A stretch of 64,000 bases of DNA. Origin: Gemmatimonadaceae bacterium (GTDB lineage: Bacteria; Gemmatimonadota; Gemmatimonadetes; Gemmatimonadales; Gemmatimonadaceae). Where the stretch lies: NCBI GenBank assembly GCA_035533755.1, contig DATLTC010000100.1, positions 1 to 64,000 of the forward strand, written 5' to 3'. Made by a program: the position numbers and the translations under genes. The notes under the pieces are model-generated. The model was not told the DNA's origin. It searched no databases and saw only the letters and a program-made list of their open reading frames with translations. Each line of letters begins with the position of its first letter. Position 1 is the stretch's first letter. Shown piece after piece: positions 34,912 through 44,567 of the stretch.

Positions 34912-35903
34912 ACCGCCCCTCCGGCGCGCGTCGAGCCCATCACATCCTGCACCCGCGACCATTCCAGCGGGGCCTGCGCCTCGCCCCGGCACGCATAATA
35001 GCAGGCATTGCACTTGATGGGTTGATAGCGTCGGAAGTCACGCCAGTGGAAATCGGTGGGAAAATCGGGGCACCGCTTGACGTGTCCCACCGGATCCACG
35101 TGGATGGTGCGAATGCCCGACCGGCAGGGCTCGCGCAGCGCGCCGCGCACGTAGCGTGGGATCTGCCGCAGGTAGTAGTCGGAACTGGTGATCACGCCGC
35201 GATGCCGGCGCTTGAACGCGAGCAGCGCGGCGACCAGTTCGTCGAGCTCGCGGCCGTGCGCGTCGCCCAGCCGGTAGGCGTCGTTGCCGTTCTTGGCGTC
35301 GGTGTACACGCTGAGATTGACGCCGGCGCCGATCTCCCACGCCCGCTCCACGATCGGGAGGATCTGGTCGAGGTTGTCGTTCTTGATCACCGTATTGAAC
35401 CGGATGTTGTCGACCCCCAGGGCCAGCATGCCGGGCACGGCGGCGAAGATCCGGTCGGTGAGCCCGGGAATGCCGCGGGCCGAGTCGTGACGCCCGTCCA
35501 GATAATCGAGCGAGATGTTGAACTGGTGCACGCCGGCATCCCAGAGCGAGCGGGCGCGCGCCGGCGTGAGCATGGCGCCGTGGGTGATGAGGGCCACGTA
35601 CTTGAGGCGCACGGCGGCCGACACCGCGCTCACGATGGACTCCAGATCGCGCCGCATGAGCGGTTCGCCGCCGGTGAACGTGACCATCATCGGATTGAAG
35701 AACCGGGCCGCGTCGGCGAAGCTCGCCAGCTCCTGGTCGCGGGCGCTGGGATGGGTCTTCCAGTAGTCGCAGAAGCCGCAGCGCGCATTGCAGCGCAGCG
35801 TGACTTCGAAGTGCACGAGGACCGGCATCCGGCGCATCGTGAGCCAGGCGTACTTGCCGATGAACAGCGGAACGTGCCAGGGCCTGAAGCGCGAAGAGAG
35901 CAT
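34908..35903 (-). CDS. Radical SAM protein with SPASM-like C-terminus, inside the hut operon
   Basis: 331 residues from the ATG at 35903; a TTG at 35933 could add ten. The radical SAM cluster motif is CNARCGFC (CX3CX2C) near residue 42, followed by MVTFTGGEPLMR, the GGEP SAM contact. The C-terminus has a Cys, 12 residues, Gly, four residues, Cys (CRSG to VKRC), then CNACYYAC, matching the spacing of SPASM/twitch domains that bind extra Fe-S clusters. These enzymes modify peptides, lipids or sugars. The target is unknown. The gene starts 99 bp after hutU and its stop overlaps the hutI start, so it is coupled to histidine catabolism genes. Confidence 0.85.
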   Translation of the reverse strand: MLSSRFRPWHVPLFIGKYAWLTMRRMPVLVHFEVTLRCNARCGFCDYWKTHPSARDQELASFADAARFFNPMMVTFTGGEPLMRRDLESIVSAVSAAVRLKYVALITHGAMLTPARARSLWDAGVHQFNISLDYLDGRHDSARGIPGLTDRIFAAVPGMLALGVDNIRFNTVIKNDNLDQILPIVERAWEIGAGVNLSVYTDAKNGNDAYRLGDAHGRELDELVAALLAFKRRHRGVITSSDYYLRQIPRYVRGALREPCRSGIRTIHVDPVGHVKRCPDFPTDFHWRDFRRYQPIKCNACYYACRGEAQAPLEWSRVQDVMGSTRAGGAV

Positions 35904-36002
35904 GGACTCGGATGAATGCGGGGGATGGCGCAACGGGCGGGCGGCGGCGTGCGATTCGGGGCCCCGCGCCGACGGCCCGCTGCCGACTGCCTGCTGCGGC
36001 GG

Positions 36003-37679
36003 CTATCCGATCATCGGCAGCGTGATCCCCTCGCGCCGGGCCGTGACCACCGCCTCTTCGTACCCCGCGTCGGCGTGGCGCGCCACGCCGATGCCGGGGT
36101 CGTTGGTGAGCACGCGCTCCAGCCGTACCCGCATCTCCGGCGTGCCGTCGGCCACGATCACCTGGCCGGCGTGCAGGGAGTTGCCGATGCCCACGCCGCC
36201 GCCGTGATGGAACGACACCCACGACGCGCCGCTGGCCACGTTGAGCATCGCGTTCAGGATCGGCCAGTCGGCCACGGCGTCGCTGCCGTCCAGCATCTTC
36301 TCGGTCTCGCGGAACGGCGACGCCACGCTCCCGGTGTCGAGGTGGTCGCGTCCGATGACGATCGGCGCCGAGAGCTCGCCGCGGGCCACGAGGTCGTTGA
36401 GCGCGATGCCGAACCGGGCGCGTTCTCCCTGCCCCAGCCAGCAGATCCGTGCCGGGAGCCCCTGGAACTGCACGCGCTCCTGGGCCAGCGTGATCCACCG
36501 CCGCAGCTGTTCGTCGTGCGGGAACAGTTCGAGGATCAGCGCGTCGGTGCGACGCAGGTCCTCGGGGTCGCCGGACAACGCCACCCAGCGGAACGGCCCC
36601 TTCCCTTCGCAGAACAGCGGCCGCACGTACTCGGGAATGAACCCCGGGATGTCGAACGCGCGGGCCACGCCGCGATCGAACGCCACGGTCCGGATGTTGT
36701 TCCCGTAGTCGAACGCCACGGCGCCGCGCGCCTGCAGGGCGAGCATCGCGCGCACGTGCGCGGCGATGGACTGCTCGGCCAGTTCCACGTAGCGCGCCGG
36801 ATCGGCGCGCCGCAGTTCCGCGGCTTCGGCGAGCGTGTGGCCGGCGGGCACGTAGCCGTTGAGCGTATCGTGGGCGCTGGTCTGGTCGGTGACCGCGTCG
36901 GGCACCACGCCACGGGCGACGAGCTCGGGCAGCAGTTCCGCCGCGTTGCCCACGAGGCCCACCGAGAGCGCGCGCTTGGCCGCCCGCGCGTCGTCGATGA
37001 GGGCCAGGGCGGCGTCGAGCGTGTGCGCCTTGCGGTCGCAGTAGCCCGTGGCGATCCGCTTGTCGATGCGGGCCTCGTCGACTTCGACGCCGAGGATCGC
37101 CGCGCCGTGCATCGTCGCCGCGAGCGGCTGGGCGCCCCCCATGCCGCCCAGCCCGGCGGTGAGCACGAACCGTCCCGCCAGGGTGCCGCCGAAGTGCCGG
37201 CGCGCCATGGCGCCGAACGTCTCGTAGGTGCCCTGGAGAATGCCCTGCGACCCGATGTAGATCCACGACCCGGCGGTCATCTGGCCGAACATCGTCAGCC
37301 CGGCGCGCTCGAGTTCGCGGAAGTGCTCCCAGGTGGCCCAACGCCCCACGAGATTGGCGTTGGCGATGAGCACGCGGGGCGCCCCGGCGTGGGTGCGGAA
37401 TACCGCCACCGGCTTGCCGCTCTGCACGAGCAGCGTCTCGTCGTGCTCGAGCGCGCGCAGCGACCGCACGATCGCGTCGAACGCCTCCCAGCTCCGCGCC
37501 GCGCGCCCCGTGCCGCCATAGACCACGAGATCGTCGGGGCGTTCGGCCACCTCGGGATCGAGGTTGTTCATCAGCATGCGGAGCGCGGCCTCCTGCTGCC
37601 AGCCCTTGCACGAGATCGTGCTGCCGCGCGGCGCGCGCACCGGCCGGGCGCCGGCGCGGGGTACGAGGGCGTCCGTCAT
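36003..37679 (-). CDS. hutU: Urocanate hydratase
   Basis: 558 residues from the ATG at 37679, overlapping the hutH stop (ATGA). Family signatures are [20 protein letters not shown] near the N-terminus, the Rossmann-like [17 protein letters not shown] near residue 170 for the tightly bound NAD+, [11 protein letters not shown], and [19 protein letters not shown] near residue 490. It hydrates urocanate to imidazolone propionate using NAD+ as an electrophile, step two of histidine degradation. Length is as in other bacteria. A 99-bp gap with GC-rich repeats separates it from the radical SAM gene. Confidence 0.97.
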   Translation of the reverse strand: MTDALVPRAGARPVRAPRGSTISCKGWQQEAALRMLMNNLDPEVAERPDDLVVYGGTGRAARSWEAFDAIVRSLRALEHDETLLVQSGKPVAVFRTHAGAPRVLIANANLVGRWATWEHFRELERAGLTMFGQMTAGSWIYIGSQGILQGTYETFGAMARRHFGGTLAGRFVLTAGLGGMGGAQPLAATMHGAAILGVEVDEARIDKRIATGYCDRKAHTLDAALALIDDARAAKRALSVGLVGNAAELLPELVARGVVPDAVTDQTSAHDTLNGYVPAGHTLAEAAELRRADPARYVELAEQSIAAHVRAMLALQARGAVAFDYGNNIRTVAFDRGVARAFDIPGFIPEYVRPLFCEGKGPFRWVALSGDPEDLRRTDALILELFPHDEQLRRWITLAQERVQFQGLPARICWLGQGERARFGIALNDLVARGELSAPIVIGRDHLDTGSVASPFRETEKMLDGSDAVADWPILNAMLNVASGASWVSFHHGGGVGIGNSLHAGQVIVADGTPEMRVRLERVLTNDPGIGVARHADAGYEEAVVTARREGITLPMIG

Positions 37680-39196
37680 CGTCCGCTCGGCGCGGGGGCG
37701 AAATGATCGCCGGCGATCGCGTCGGCGAGCCGCGTGATATCGCCGGAGAGCACGCGATCATCCTCGAGCGTGGCGACTATCGCGCGCACGGCGCGATGCG
37801 CCCGGGCGACGCCGCGTCCCGGCGCCAGCGGCGCCCGGTAGTCCAGGCCCTGCGCGGCGCACATGAGCTCGATGGCCAGCACATAACGCACGTTCTGGAC
37901 GACGCGCCGGAGCTTCCACGCCGCGGCCATCGCCATCGGCACCACGTCTTCCTTGTTCCCGTCGGTGGGGATGGTGTCCACGCTCGCCGGATGCGCGAGC
38001 ACCTTGCACTCGCTGGCGATGGACGCCGCCGTCACCTGCGCCATCATGAAGCCGGAGTTCACGCCGGCGTCGCGGGCCAGGAAGGGCGGCAGCCCCTGAT
38101 TGAGATCGGGGTGCACCAGGCGATCGATCCGGCGTTCCGACATCGTGGCCAGATTGGTGAGCGCGATCGCCAGCACGTCGAGCGCCAGCGCCACGGCCTG
38201 GCCGTGGAAGTTGCCGCCGCTGAGGAGCGTGCCGTCTTCAAACACGAGCGGATTGTCGGTGGCCGCATTGAGCTCGCGCGACACGAGACCCGTGGCGAAC
38301 TCCATCGCGTCGAGCACCGGACCGTGCACCTGCGGCATGCACCGCAACGAGTAGGCGTCCTGCACCCGCGGATCGCCCACCCGGTGCGACTCGCGAATCT
38401 CGCTGCCCTCGAGCAGGTCGCGCAGCAGCGCCGCCGACGTGATCTGCCCCGCCTGGCCGCGCACCGCTTGGATGCGGGCATCGAACGCCACCGGCGTCCC
38501 GAGCAGCGCTTCCAGCGTCATCGCGCCCGCCACGTGCGCCACATGCCAGAGCTGCCGGGCGTCCGTCAGGGCCAGGGCGGCGATGCCGGTGTGGGCCTGC
38601 GTGCCGTTGATCAGCGTGAGCCCCTCCTTGGGGCCCAGGACGACCGGCGCCAGCGCGGCCGCGCGCAACATCTCGGTGGCGGGGCCCCGCGCGTCGCCGC
38701 GGAACAGATCCCCCTCGCCGATCATCGACAGGGCGAGATGAGCCAGGGGGGCGAGGTCTCCGCTCGCCCCCACGCTCCCCTGCTCCGGCACCGGCGGGTA
38801 GAGACCCGCGTTCAGCATGCCGATCAACAGCTCGGGGAGTTCCGGCCGCGCGCCCGAATGGCCTTTGCTGATCACGTTGGCGCGCAGCAACATCATCGCC
38901 CGCACCTCGCGCTCGGGGAGCAGCGCCCCCACGCCCGCCGAGTGGCTGCGCACGAGGCTCACCTGCAGTTCGGCCAGCCGGTGGTGCGGAATGGCGACGT
39001 CGGACAGCTTGCCGAAGCCGGTGGTCACGCCGTACACGACGGCGTTGCGCTCCACCAGCTGCGCGACCACGGCCTGGGTGCGCCGGATGCGCTCCCGCGC
39101 CGCGGGGGCGAGGGTCACCGGCGCGCGGTCCGCGGCCACCGCCGCCACGTCCTCGATGGCGAGCGAATTGCCGTCCAATACCACGGGCCGTGTCAT
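37676..39196 (-). CDS. hutH: Histidine ammonia-lyase
   Basis: 506 residues from the ATG at 39196, the usual length. The MIO prosthetic group forms from the ASG tripeptide in [17 protein letters not shown] at about residue 143. Other contacts are [10 protein letters not shown] near residue 54, [10 protein letters not shown], and TDNPLVF with the E/D-rich NFHGQ segment. It deaminates histidine to urocanate, step one of the pathway. No hutC-like repressor is in the window. A possible promoter with the -10 seven bases before the ATG lies in the 57-bp gap after lptD. It is the first gene of hutH-hutU-radical SAM-hutI. Confidence 0.97.
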   Translation of the reverse strand: MTRPVVLDGNSLAIEDVAAVAADRAPVTLAPAARERIRRTQAVVAQLVERNAVVYGVTTGFGKLSDVAIPHHRLAELQVSLVRSHSAGVGALLPEREVRAMMLLRANVISKGHSGARPELPELLIGMLNAGLYPPVPEQGSVGASGDLAPLAHLALSMIGEGDLFRGDARGPATEMLRAAALAPVVLGPKEGLTLINGTQAHTGIAALALTDARQLWHVAHVAGAMTLEALLGTPVAFDARIQAVRGQAGQITSAALLRDLLEGSEIRESHRVGDPRVQDAYSLRCMPQVHGPVLDAMEFATGLVSRELNAATDNPLVFEDGTLLSGGNFHGQAVALALDVLAIALTNLATMSERRIDRLVHPDLNQGLPPFLARDAGVNSGFMMAQVTAASIASECKVLAHPASVDTIPTDGNKEDVVPMAMAAAWKLRRVVQNVRYVLAIELMCAAQGLDYRAPLAPGRGVARAHRAVRAIVATLEDDRVLSGDITRLADAIAGDHFAPAPSGR

Positions 39197-39203
39197 GGGC
39201 CGG

Positions 39204-39232
39204 AATGTCTCCGTCGACGCGCGACAATTCAA
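39204..39232 (-). promoter_or_regulatory. Candidate promoter of the hut operon, possibly leaderless
   Basis: On the minus strand TTGAAT (39227-39232), a 17-bp spacer and GACATT (39204-39209) are followed by seven bases and the hutH ATG (39196). No ribosome binding site is visible between the box and the start. The hexamers are only partial matches, so this is tentative. Confidence 0.35.
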
Positions 39233-39253
39233 GGGAGGCGCGCAGCCGGCGCG

Positions 39254-42253
39254 CTACGGCAACGCCTGCGTGCGGTACGTGCCCCGGTTGTAGTCGAACT
39301 TGAGGTCGGGCTCCGCCTTGAGCGCGATCTGGAACGAGAAGGCGAAGTTGCCGTTGGGCGACTGGGTGAACGAGAAGATGGCCCGCCAGTCGTGGAGGTC
39401 GCGCACCAGTTGCACATCCTGGCTGGCGAATTGGTGCTGGACGAAGTTGTACGTGGTTCGCCACGCCGCCGACCACTTTTCCGTGAGCGGGAACTCGATG
39501 CTGCTGCCCACCGACGACGTGGGCGGATTGACGTAGGTGGGCCCGCCGGCCGACGTATTGCTGATCGGCTGATCGAGCGTGGGCGCCGTGCTCTGCTGTT
39601 GGACACAGAGGTCGTACGCCGCCGGATTGTACGACGAACTCGCGGGATCCCGGAACGGTTGACAGTAGATCGTGGGATCGGTGTTGATCACCGTGCCGCC
39701 CACCGGCGGGCGCTGGCGCGCCGCACTGAAGTTGAACGAGGCCGACCACGACCGCGAGACCGGGGCCAGATAGAGCGTGTTCCGCGAGCCCATTCCCGCC
39801 ACCGGCTGGGCCGCCACCTGCTGCGCGAACTGCTGATCGGGGCCCATCCCGGGGGCGGCCGCGCCCGCCGGCGCGGCCGTCGAGTCGTGCGAGATGCCCA
39901 GCATCCGGAAGATGAACCCGAACGGATTCTGCTCCTTGCTGATGCTGAAGCTGGCGGACACCGAATTCCGGAACGGCTTGAACTGCGCCGTATCGCTGAG
40001 CGGATTGCCCTGGAACAGCGAGTACCCGACATTGAGCGACAGCCCGGGTACGAGGTCCGAGTTCACGCTGTACGAGAAGGCGTCCGAGGAGATGCCGGAC
40101 AGGGCGCGGTGCGTGGCGGCGGCGCGTTCGAAGTCATAGGTCAGCGACGAGAAGTTGATCGACAGCAGCTTGAGCTTCTTCTCCTCGGCCGGCTGTCCGC
40201 CGGTGGTCGTGTCCTGCTTGGCCTTCAGCTTCCCCTCGAAGTTCTGCGTGAGCCGCAACGTCACGGCCTTCTGCGCCAGCGAGCCCAGGTATCCCACGCG
40301 CGTGCGGCCCGTGGCCGCGAGGTACGCGTCGCTCACCCCGGCCGCCGGCGCATAACTGAAACTGATCTCGGGGCTGATCGTGTGCCGGAATCGTGAGAAC
40401 GGTCCGATTCCGGGGATCAGCCCGTAGATCGTGGGCGCGATCCCCAGCCCGAAGGTGGGGCGCTTGGACTGATGCACGAACTGGCCGCCCGTGCGCTCGG
40501 TGCGCACCCAGTACGCCCCCGGATCCACGTTCTGGAATCCGAGGCTGGGCGCCATGTGCAGGATGTTGCCCTGCCCCATGGCCGGCAGCGAGAACGTCGG
40601 CGTCCAATCGACGTCGGTGCGGAACGTGCTCGCGAACACGCGCTGCTGGTGCACCGACGTGTCGTTCGGGTTCGGGTACACCAGATACTGCTGCGGAAAG
40701 ATGTTCTGCTGGTCGTTGACCGTGAACGCGTTCTTCAGGTTGAAACCGAAGATCTGGATCGGCGTGTCGAACGAGATCGATCGCTGGTAGCTGCTGCGCT
40801 TGACGGTGGTCGAGTCGAGCGCCCCCGACGCGTTGACGCTGTATCGCTGGCTGAACAACCCCGGCTGATCGATGTGCAGGCTCTGGTTGTCGGAGAAGTT
40901 GAATCCCGGCGTCCAACTGAGCCACGAGGCCAGGCTGATCGGGCTCGAGGCGACGCTGATCGTCGGGAAGTTCATGTCCACCTGCTGACGGCCCGGATAT
41001 TGCTTGCGCGTGCCGCCGATGCTGATGTTGGCCGGCCCCACCTTCTGCTGATAGTTGATGGACGACGAGATCGTGGCCAGCGCCGCGTACGGATTGAAGG
41101 TATTCTGGCGCTGCAGCGTGGTGCTCGTGACGTAGTTCATGTTCGCCGTGAGCCGGCTGTTGCGCGAGAACTGCTGGCTGTGCGTCCAGCTCAACGCCAG
41201 GTTGGTCTGTCCGTCGCGCTGCGCCGTGTACGACGAGGCGATCTGGCCGGTGAGGAACCGGTCGCGCCAGCCGTACCGCCACTGGCCGTTGAACCGGGCC
41301 CAGCCGGGATCGCCCAGCGCCGAGCCGCCGGTGCTGCTCCGCCAGTCGAGCCAGAGCGACGCATCCATGTAGTTATTGAGCGCCCAATACCACCCGATGT
41401 TCTCGATGTCGCGGCGGTAGCTGGGGCTGTTGCGGATGATGTCGGCGACGCCGAATCGCGGCGTCAGCATGCCGCTCTTGCGCCCGGTGCGCGTGTCCTG
41501 GAAGAAGAACGGAAGCCACATCACGGGCACGTCGGCGATGTACAGCACCGCCGGTCGCCCCACCATCATGTTCTTGGAGCGTTTGATCTCGCCGATCTCA
41601 AAGTGGTAGTCGGGCGCCAGGCTGTCGTCGCACGACGTGAGGCTGGCCGAGGCGCCGTACAGCCGCGGGGCGATGCCCTTGGTGGAGTCCCCCGCCTCGA
41701 TCTTGACCACCTCCGGCGCCACGTACCAGGTCTGCCCGCCGTTCTCCACGGCCACCCGGGCGTCGTTGATGCGCCCCGAGCGCTCGCTCAGGTTGTACGT
41801 GGCCGTCGTGCGGCCGGCAATGGGCGCCTGCCCGCCGCCGGGCACGATGACGTACCCGGCGCCCGCCGTATCACGGCTGGTCACCGTGATGCCGCGCGTG
41901 TCGCTGTTGTAGCGGATGGTCGAATCGGTGATCACGGTCTGGTCGCCACGCTGCACCACCGCCTGCCGGGCCTGGCCCGCGGCGAGCGCGATCGCCTGCG
42001 TGAGTGCGTCGAACGCCACCGTGCCGCCCTCGTAGCGCGTGACGGTATAGCCCTTGCGGGCCATCAGCGCCTGCATCACCGAGTCGGGCGCCGACCATTT
42101 GACCGTGCCCAGTGAATCGCGGCCCGTGGTGTCGCGGCGCACGCGGTTCGTGTCGCCCGGCGCCCGCTGGACCGGCGGGCGCCGCGGGATGCCCTGCGCC
42201 GGGAGCACCGACGGCAGGGCGATCAGCGCCGCCAGCACCAGCCACCGCTTCAT
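39254..42253 (-). CDS. lptD: LPS-assembly outer membrane protein LptD-like
   Basis: 999 residues from the ATG at 42253, overlapping the tatC stop (ATGA). A signal peptide (to about residue 20, ending LPAQ) is followed by a Pro/Arg-rich stretch. The OstA/LptA jelly-roll region (about 60-230) has YEGGTVAFDAL and TTATYNLSERSGRINDA. A large beta-barrel of alternating polar/hydrophobic strands follows, beginning after MWLPFFFQDTRTGRKSGMLTPRFG, a conserved LptD feature. It inserts lipopolysaccharide into the outer leaflet. Three visible cysteines differ from the E. coli four-Cys pattern. Gly/Ser/Pro-rich extracellular loops are long. Confidence 0.88.
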   Translation of the reverse strand: MKRWLVLAALIALPSVLPAQGIPRRPPVQRAPGDTNRVRRDTTGRDSLGTVKWSAPDSVMQALMARKGYTVTRYEGGTVAFDALTQAIALAAGQARQAVVQRGDQTVITDSTIRYNSDTRGITVTSRDTAGAGYVIVPGGGQAPIAGRTTATYNLSERSGRINDARVAVENGGQTWYVAPEVVKIEAGDSTKGIAPRLYGASASLTSCDDSLAPDYHFEIGEIKRSKNMMVGRPAVLYIADVPVMWLPFFFQDTRTGRKSGMLTPRFGVADIIRNSPSYRRDIENIGWYWALNNYMDASLWLDWRSSTGGSALGDPGWARFNGQWRYGWRDRFLTGQIASSYTAQRDGQTNLALSWTHSQQFSRNSRLTANMNYVTSTTLQRQNTFNPYAALATISSSINYQQKVGPANISIGGTRKQYPGRQQVDMNFPTISVASSPISLASWLSWTPGFNFSDNQSLHIDQPGLFSQRYSVNASGALDSTTVKRSSYQRSISFDTPIQIFGFNLKNAFTVNDQQNIFPQQYLVYPNPNDTSVHQQRVFASTFRTDVDWTPTFSLPAMGQGNILHMAPSLGFQNVDPGAYWVRTERTGGQFVHQSKRPTFGLGIAPTIYGLIPGIGPFSRFRHTISPEISFSYAPAAGVSDAYLAATGRTRVGYLGSLAQKAVTLRLTQNFEGKLKAKQDTTTGGQPAEEKKLKLLSINFSSLTYDFERAAATHRALSGISSDAFSYSVNSDLVPGLSLNVGYSLFQGNPLSDTAQFKPFRNSVSASFSISKEQNPFGFIFRMLGISHDSTAAPAGAAAPGMGPDQQFAQQVAAQPVAGMGSRNTLYLAPVSRSWSASFNFSAARQRPPVGGTVINTDPTIYCQPFRDPASSSYNPAAYDLCVQQQSTAPTLDQPISNTSAGGPTYVNPPTSSVGSSIEFPLTEKWSAAWRTTYNFVQHQFASQDVQLVRDLHDWRAIFSFTQSPNGNFAFSFQIALKAEPDLKFDYNRGTYRTQALP

Positions 42254-43026
42254 GCCGCGCCCTCGTCCTCGGCCAGCTGGGCGTGCCGTCGCTCGCGACG
42301 CTTGTAGACGATGTACGACAGCACGACGCTGATCTCGAACAGCAGGTACAGCGGAATGGCGAGGGCGAACGTCGTGCCCAGGAAGTCGCCGGGCGTGATG
42401 ATCGCCGACACCGCCCAGCAGGCCACGATCGCGTGCCGGCGGTACTTGGTCAGGAACTGCGGCTTGACGATGCCCAGCGCCGTGAGCCCGACGATCGCCA
42501 GGGGCAGCTCGAACACGGCCCCGAACGCCACGCAGAGCGTGGTCACGAAGCCGAAGTACTCCGACGCCGTGATCATCGGCGTCAACGCGTCGGACTCCAG
42601 ATGCATCAGGTAGTCCAGCGCCAGCGGCAGCACGAAGTAGTACGCCAGCGCCACCCCGCACGCGAACAGCAGCACGCCGGTGAAGATGATCGGAATGGCC
42701 ACCCGCTTCTCGCGCCTATACAGCGCGGGCGACAGGAACGACCAGAGTTGGTAGCCGATCATCGGCAGCGCGATGATGCCGCCGATGACCAGCGACGCCG
42801 ACATCAGGATCGAGAACGTGTCACCCGGATGGGTGTACACCAGCTTCCGTCCCTCGAGATAGGGCAGGATCGGCTTCTCGAGAAACAGGATCGCGTGGAA
42901 GCGGACGACGATGAAGACGCCGATGGCCAGCCCCACGGCGAGCGCCCCGATCGACCACACGAGGCGCCACCGCAGTTCCTCGAGATGATCGAGGAAGGGC
43001 ATTTCATCCGACTTCTTGGCGACCAT
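42250..43026 (-). CDS. tatC: Sec-independent protein translocase TatC
   Basis: 258 residues from the ATG at 43026 (GAGGG just upstream; an adjacent TTG is ignored). It begins with the conserved cytoplasmic MPFLDHLEELRWRL and has six membrane segments. FGFVTTLCVAFGAVFELP contains the functionally important Glu after the Phe-Glu-Leu-Pro pattern, and SAIITPGDFLGTTFALAIPLYLLFE closes the core (shown in part). TatC recognises twin-arginine signals and recruits TatA, encoded at 29674-29937. It lies 18 bp after cpoB and overlaps lptD. Confidence 0.96.
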   Translation of the reverse strand: MVAKKSDEMPFLDHLEELRWRLVWSIGALAVGLAIGVFIVVRFHAILFLEKPILPYLEGRKLVYTHPGDTFSILMSASLVIGGIIALPMIGYQLWSFLSPALYRREKRVAIPIIFTGVLLFACGVALAYYFVLPLALDYLMHLESDALTPMITASEYFGFVTTLCVAFGAVFELPLAIVGLTALGIVKPQFLTKYRRHAIVACWAVSAIITPGDFLGTTFALAIPLYLLFEISVVLSYIVYKRRERRHAQLAEDEGAA

Positions 43027-43044
43027 CAAACCCTCGACGTCCGA

Positions 43045-43860
43045 TTAGGGGTTCGGAAGCGTGCGCAGCCGGTCCGTCGCCAGCGGAGCGGCATCGCTGT
43101 TTGGATACTCGGAGACCACGCGCTGCAGCACCTTCCGCGCGTCCGCCGTCTGGTGTTGCGCGATCAGCCACAGCCCGTGCTTGTACAGCGCCGACGGGGC
43201 CTGCGGGCTCTGGGGGAATTTGGCCACCAGTGCCTGGTACACGGAATCCGCGGCCCCCGCGTTGGCCTCGCCTTCGTACGTCTGCGCAATGTAGTTCATG
43301 GCCTGCGGCGCCCGGATCGAGTCGGGATACTGCTGGAGCATCTGCGTGAACGCCATCCGCGCCGTACCGTAGGCCCCGTTGTCGTACTGGTCCCGCCCCA
43401 TCGCGAACAGCCGCGCCGGTCCCGGCCCCTGCGCCTGCGGCTTGGCTGCGCCGCCGCCGGTCGTCGAGTCGGGGCTCATCCGCTCGTGTTGTGCCTCGAG
43501 CTGCGCCGCCAGGTCCTGGATCTGACGCTGGCTGATGCCGGCTCGGTTCTGGAGCGTGATCAACTGCTGCCCGACGTCGTACAACGCCTGGCTCGTGTTC
43601 GCCTGGAAGGTCATCGTCCGCTGGCCGATCGCCCGGACCGAATCGTTGATCACGGTGAGCGAGGCGATGGCCGAATCGAGCCGCAACCGGAGGATCGAAT
43701 CGGAACGCGCCCGGGCCTTGGCCTGGGCCTGCGCCTGCTGCGCCTGCTGCGCACCGAGCGAGGCCATGTCATCCTGCAGCAGACGGATGTCTCCCTTGGA
43801 GGCGAGACATCCGCTGAGCAGCAGCGCCGCGGCCGGCGCCAAAACTGCACGGGCGCGCAT
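43045..43860 (-). CDS. cpoB: CpoB/YbgF-like Tol-Pal accessory lipoprotein
   Basis: 271 residues from the ATG at 43860, which shares a base with the pal stop (TGATG). A lipobox LLLSGC places the lipidated Cys at residue 18, unlike E. coli CpoB which is soluble. A Gln/Ala/Arg-rich coiled coil spans about 25-130. The C-terminal half has three TPR units (ARLFAMGRDQYDNGAYGTARM, AMNYIAQTYEGEANAGAADSV, ALYKHGLWLIAQHQTADA). CpoB coordinates outer membrane constriction with septal peptidoglycan synthesis. Position after pal is standard for the tol-pal operon. Confidence 0.9.
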   Translation of the reverse strand: MRARAVLAPAAALLLSGCLASKGDIRLLQDDMASLGAQQAQQAQAQAKARARSDSILRLRLDSAIASLTVINDSVRAIGQRTMTFQANTSQALYDVGQQLITLQNRAGISQRQIQDLAAQLEAQHERMSPDSTTGGGAAKPQAQGPGPARLFAMGRDQYDNGAYGTARMAFTQMLQQYPDSIRAPQAMNYIAQTYEGEANAGAADSVYQALVAKFPQSPQAPSALYKHGLWLIAQHQTADARKVLQRVVSEYPNSDAAPLATDRLRTLPNP

Positions 43861-44486
43861 CAGGACCCGGGCTTGTTCAGCATGCCGGCGCCGCCGGCCG
43901 TGATCGTGAATTCATCGCGGCGGTTCTGCGACCAGCACGACTCGTCGTGGTCGGTGCACACCGGGCGCTCTTCCCCGTAACTCACGGTCTCGATCCGGCT
44001 CTCGGCCACGCCGTGCTCGGTCAGATACCGCTTGGCCGTCGCGGCGCGACGCTGGCCCAGCGCCAGGTTGTACTCGGTGGAACCACGCTCGTCGGTGTTG
44101 CCGGCCACCTGGATCGTGAGCCCCGGATTGGCGAGGAGGATCGGAAGCTTCGCGTCGAGCGTCGCCTGATCCTCGGGCCGCAGGTCGAACTTGTTGAAGT
44201 CGAAATGGATCGGCTTGGTGAGCGCGGCGCGCATCGAGGCCTGCGTCGCGGCTTCGGCCTCGGCCTTGGCGATGCTGTCGGCCCGGGCCTTCGCGGCCGC
44301 CGCAGCCTCCGCCGCCTCGCGCGCGCGGTCGGCCGCGGCGGTCGAGTCGGCGATGTGCTGCTTGATGGCGGTGCTGTCGATCGGCACCGGCATCGGGGCG
44401 GGTGCGACCTCGGGCTTCTTGTGGCAAGCCGAGAGCGCGGTAGCCGCGACCAGGAGCGTCGCGGGCAGGATACGTGAAGCGTGCAT
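43860..44486 (-). CDS. pal: Peptidoglycan-associated lipoprotein Pal (OmpA family)
   Basis: 208 residues from the ATG at 44486, preceded by AAGGAGA. The lipobox ALSAC puts the lipid on Cys 21. An Ala/Glu/Lys-rich helical spacer (about 40-90) follows, longer than in E. coli Pal. The OmpA-like peptidoglycan-binding domain has IHFDFNKFDLRPED, then GNTDERGSTEYNLALGQRRA with the Asp and Arg that hold diaminopimelate, and SYGEERPVC. Two extra cysteines occur near the C-terminus (VCTDHDESCW). With TolB it links outer membrane and wall. Confidence 0.95.
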   Translation of the reverse strand: MHASRILPATLLVAATALSACHKKPEVAPAPMPVPIDSTAIKQHIADSTAAADRAREAAEAAAAAKARADSIAKAEAEAATQASMRAALTKPIHFDFNKFDLRPEDQATLDAKLPILLANPGLTIQVAGNTDERGSTEYNLALGQRRAATAKRYLTEHGVAESRIETVSYGEERPVCTDHDESCWSQNRRDEFTITAGGAGMLNKPGS

Positions 44487-44567
44487 GGGTCTGGTCTCCT
44501 TGACTCGGGGTTGAACAGCGTGCGATCCAGCGTGATCCGGCACGCGCCGTCGGAGGTTCGGCACGTT

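Noticed and set aside
35904-36002. A small precursor peptide for the radical SAM enzyme in the gap after hutU
   Set aside because: No start codon with a ribosome site and a plausible short frame was found on the minus strand; the gap is GC-rich repeat-like sequence.
37703-40396. An 897-codon open frame on the plus strand opposite hutH and lptD
   Set aside because: It spans two well-supported minus-strand genes and the gap between them, with Arg/His-rich low-complexity sequence and no domain.
44487-44567. Possible terminator between tolB and pal
   Set aside because: The GC-rich gap contains direct CGGCAC repeats but no convincing hairpin; pal has its own ribosome site, which explains the gap adequately.
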